From Catellatospora citrea (GTDB taxonomy: Bacteria; Actinomycetota; Actinomycetes; Mycobacteriales; Micromonosporaceae): a stretch of 64,000 bases of DNA. The stretch lies in assembly GCF_003610235.1 (NCBI RefSeq), contig NZ_RAPR01000001.1, positions 3,472,001 through 3,536,000 of the forward strand. Reading direction: 5' to 3'. Numbering within the stretch: the stretch's first letter is position 1; each line of letters starts with the position of its first letter. This document shows, in pieces, positions 62,561 to 64,000 of the stretch. Both the position numbers and the translations under genes were made by a program. The notes under the pieces are model-generated. The model was not told the DNA's origin and searched no databases. It saw nothing but the letters and a program-made list of their open reading frames with translations.

Positions 62561-64000
62561 TCAGGACTGCCAGGAGCGCCAGAGGGCGGCGTAGGAGCCC
62601 TCGGCGGCGACGAGTTCGTCGTGGGAGCCGAGTTCGGCGATGCGGCCGTCCTCGACCACGGCGACCCGGTCGGCGTCGTGCGCCGAGAACAGCCGGTGCG
62701 CGATGGCGATCACCGTGCGCCCGTCCAGCACCGCGGCCAGCGAGCGTTCCAGGTGCCGGGCCGCGCGCGGGTCGATCAGCGAGGTGGCCTCGTCCAGCAC
62801 CAGCGTGTGCGGATCGGCCAGCACGAGACGGGCCAGCGCGAGCTGTTGCGCCTGCGCGGGCGAGACCTCGTGCCGCCCGCCGCCGACCTCGGTGTCGAGG
62901 CCTTCGGGCAGCTCGTCGACCCAGTCCAGGGCGTCCACCGCGGCCAGCGCCTCGCGCAGCCGCGCCTCGGACGCGTCCGGCCGGGCCAGCGCCAGGTTGT
63001 CGCGCAGCGTGCCGACGAACACGTGGTGCTCCTGGGTGACCAGCGCGACGTGGCCGCGCAGCTCCTCCAGCGGCAGCTCGACCAGCGGCGCGCCGCCGAC
63101 GGCGACGGTGCCGGTGCGCGGGCCGTCGATGCCGGCCAGCAGCCGGCCCAGGGTCGACTTGCCCGCACCGGACGGGCCGACCATGGCCAGCCGCTCGCCG
63201 GGCGCGATGGACAGGTCCACGCCGTGCAGCACGTCACGGCCCGCGGTGTACGCGTAGCGCACGTCGGTCGCGGTGAGCCGCTCCGAGTCGGGGCGCGCGC
63301 CGGTGACCTCGCGGTCGTCGGCGATCTCGGCCACGCCCAGCAGCCGGGCCAGCGACGTCGCGCCGACCTGCAGCTCGTCGGCCCAGCCGAGGAGCCGGTC
63401 GATCGGCTCGATCAGCTGCTGCACGTAGAACACGGCCGTGACGACCAGGGCCAGTGGCACCCAGCCCTGGATGTAGAACCAGCCGCCCAGGAACAGCGTC
63501 GCCGCCACCGGCAGCGTGAAGCCCAGGTCGACGATCGGCCAGAAGAAGGTGCGCAGCCGCAGCGTGCCCCGCTCGGCCCGGTACTGCTCGCGCAGGTCGT
63601 GGTCGGTGCGCGCGATGCGGCGCGCGCCGGTGCGCAGGGCCTCGGTGGTGCGCGCGCCGTCGAAGGTCTCCGTCAGCCCGTCGATGACCTCGGAGGAGGC
63701 GGCGTTCTCGCGCAGGTAGGCCTTGGGGGCGCGGCGCAGGTACCAGCGGGCGCCGCCGACGATGATCGGCGCGCCGATCAGGCAGGGCAGCGCCAGCAGC
63801 GGGGACAGCCAGACCAGCGCGGCCGCCGTCAGCACGAGCGTGATCAGGGCGATCAGCGTCTCCGGCACGCCGCGGCGCATGCTGTGCGACAGCTGCGCGA
63901 CATCCCGGCTGGTACGCGTGACGAGGTCGCCGGTGCCCGCCCGCTCCACCGTGGACAGCGGGATGGCCAGCACCCGGTCGACGAACTCCTCGCGCAGCTC
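62561..64000 (-). CDS. ABC exporter, fused membrane and ATPase domains (5' part missing)
   Basis: The visible 479 C-terminal residues enter from the right edge. They include the later transmembrane helices of an ABC-type exporter (LIALITLVLTAAALVWLSPLLALPCLIGAP, IVDLGFTLPVAATLFLGGWFYIQGW) and a full ATPase domain: Walker A GPSGAGKST, Q-loop VTQEHHVF, Walker B TLVLDEATSLID, switch IAHRL. The signature is VSPAQAQQ rather than LSGGQ, a variant typical of one half of heterodimeric exporters, so a partner gene just beyond the edge is likely. Convergent with the methylase gene. Cargo unknown. Confidence 0.9.
   Translation of the reverse strand, partial: ELREEFVDRVLAIPLSTVERAGTGDLVTRTSRDVAQLSHSMRRGVPETLIALITLVLTAAALVWLSPLLALPCLIGAPIIVGGARWYLRRAPKAYLRENAASSEVIDGLTETFDGARTTEALRTGARRIARTDHDLREQYRAERGTLRLRTFFWPIVDLGFTLPVAATLFLGGWFYIQGWVPLALVVTAVFYVQQLIEPIDRLLGWADELQVGATSLARLLGVAEIADDREVTGARPDSERLTATDVRYAYTAGRDVLHGVDLSIAPGERLAMVGPSGAGKSTLGRLLAGIDGPRTGTVAVGGAPLVELPLEELRGHVALVTQEHHVFVGTLRDNLALARPDASEARLREALAAVDALDWVDELPEGLDTEVGGGRHEVSPAQAQQLALARLVLADPHTLVLDEATSLIDPRAARHLERSLAAVLDGRTVIAIAHRLFSAHDADRVAVVEDGRIAELGSHDELVAAEGSYAALWRSWQS

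Noticed and set aside
61575..62594. Alternative 339-codon frame over the methylase gene
   Set aside because: It lacks the DPPY and AdoMet motifs and is Arg/Pro/Ala low complexity. The methylase frame is clear.

Overview
The window is chromosomal DNA from a high-GC actinobacterium. GC-rich codon use, many GTG (and one TTG) starts, proline-rich membrane proteins, a WhiD-type WhiB protein, PerM and GuaB3 all point to Actinomycetota, most likely Micromonosporaceae (genus not resolved). From memory, the conserved genes (groES, groEL1, whiD, guaB2, guaB3, guaA, chorismate mutase, pcrA, icmB, sucCD, perM, purN, purH, folD, mdh) lie in one neighbourhood in Streptomyces too, so most of the window is core genome with insertions. 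I see no phage, IS element, CRISPR array, rRNA or tRNA.

Layout. 1-1.4 kb: mdh (cut by the edge) and folD on the minus strand. 2.0-7.8 kb: first oligopeptide ABC importer, oppABCDF, plus strand. 7.9-16.6 kb: purine and TCA genes on the minus strand (purH, purN, perM, sucD, sucC) interleaved with plus-strand genes for small proline-rich or CD225-like membrane proteins. 16.8-25 kb: a membrane protein, an IcmB-like cobalamin protein, two LytM/M23 peptidases, PcrA helicase and a secreted 5'-nucleotidase. 25.1-25.6 kb: a Phe/Tyr-rich leader ORF, a terminator hairpin and chorismate mutase, which together look like a ribosome-mediated attenuator. 25.8-31.5 kb: second opp importer, minus strand. 31.7-35.5 kb: NarL-type response regulator and PspC-fused histidine kinase, divergent from a PspC/LiaF-like protein. 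35.6-38 kb: phosphatidylserine decarboxylase with an extra methyltransferase-like N-terminal domain, convergent with phosphatidylserine synthase. 38.2-48.7 kb: a long minus-strand run (guaB2, guaB3, M1 peptidase, GMC oxidoreductase, DUF3152 lipoprotein, guaA and two double-Nudix proteins). 48.9-54.9 kb: DUF5319, a LuxR-type regulator, whiD, a membrane molybdopterin oxidoreductase and groES-groEL1 under two CIRCE operators. 55-56.7 kb: THUMP-like methyltransferase and YbaK. 57-61.5 kb: xylFGH-type sugar importer and a ROK regulator. 61.6-64 kb: a solitary Dam-type methylase and an ABC exporter cut by the edge.

Functional themes are GMP/IMP synthesis (purN, purH, guaA, guaB2, guaB3), one-carbon supply (folD), the TCA cycle (mdh, sucCD), phosphatidylethanolamine synthesis (pssA, psd), cell-wall and envelope homeostasis (M23 pair, perM, PspC system) and import of peptides and sugar. 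Strong intergenic hairpins are frequent. Several genes have a -10-like hexamer 6-7 bases before the start codon, as expected for leaderless mRNAs. The most novel-looking signals are the aromatic leader upstream of chorismate mutase, the extra domain on Psd, the proline-rich membrane-protein island, the adjacent double-Nudix paralogues and the perfect palindrome over the start of the Dam-type gene.
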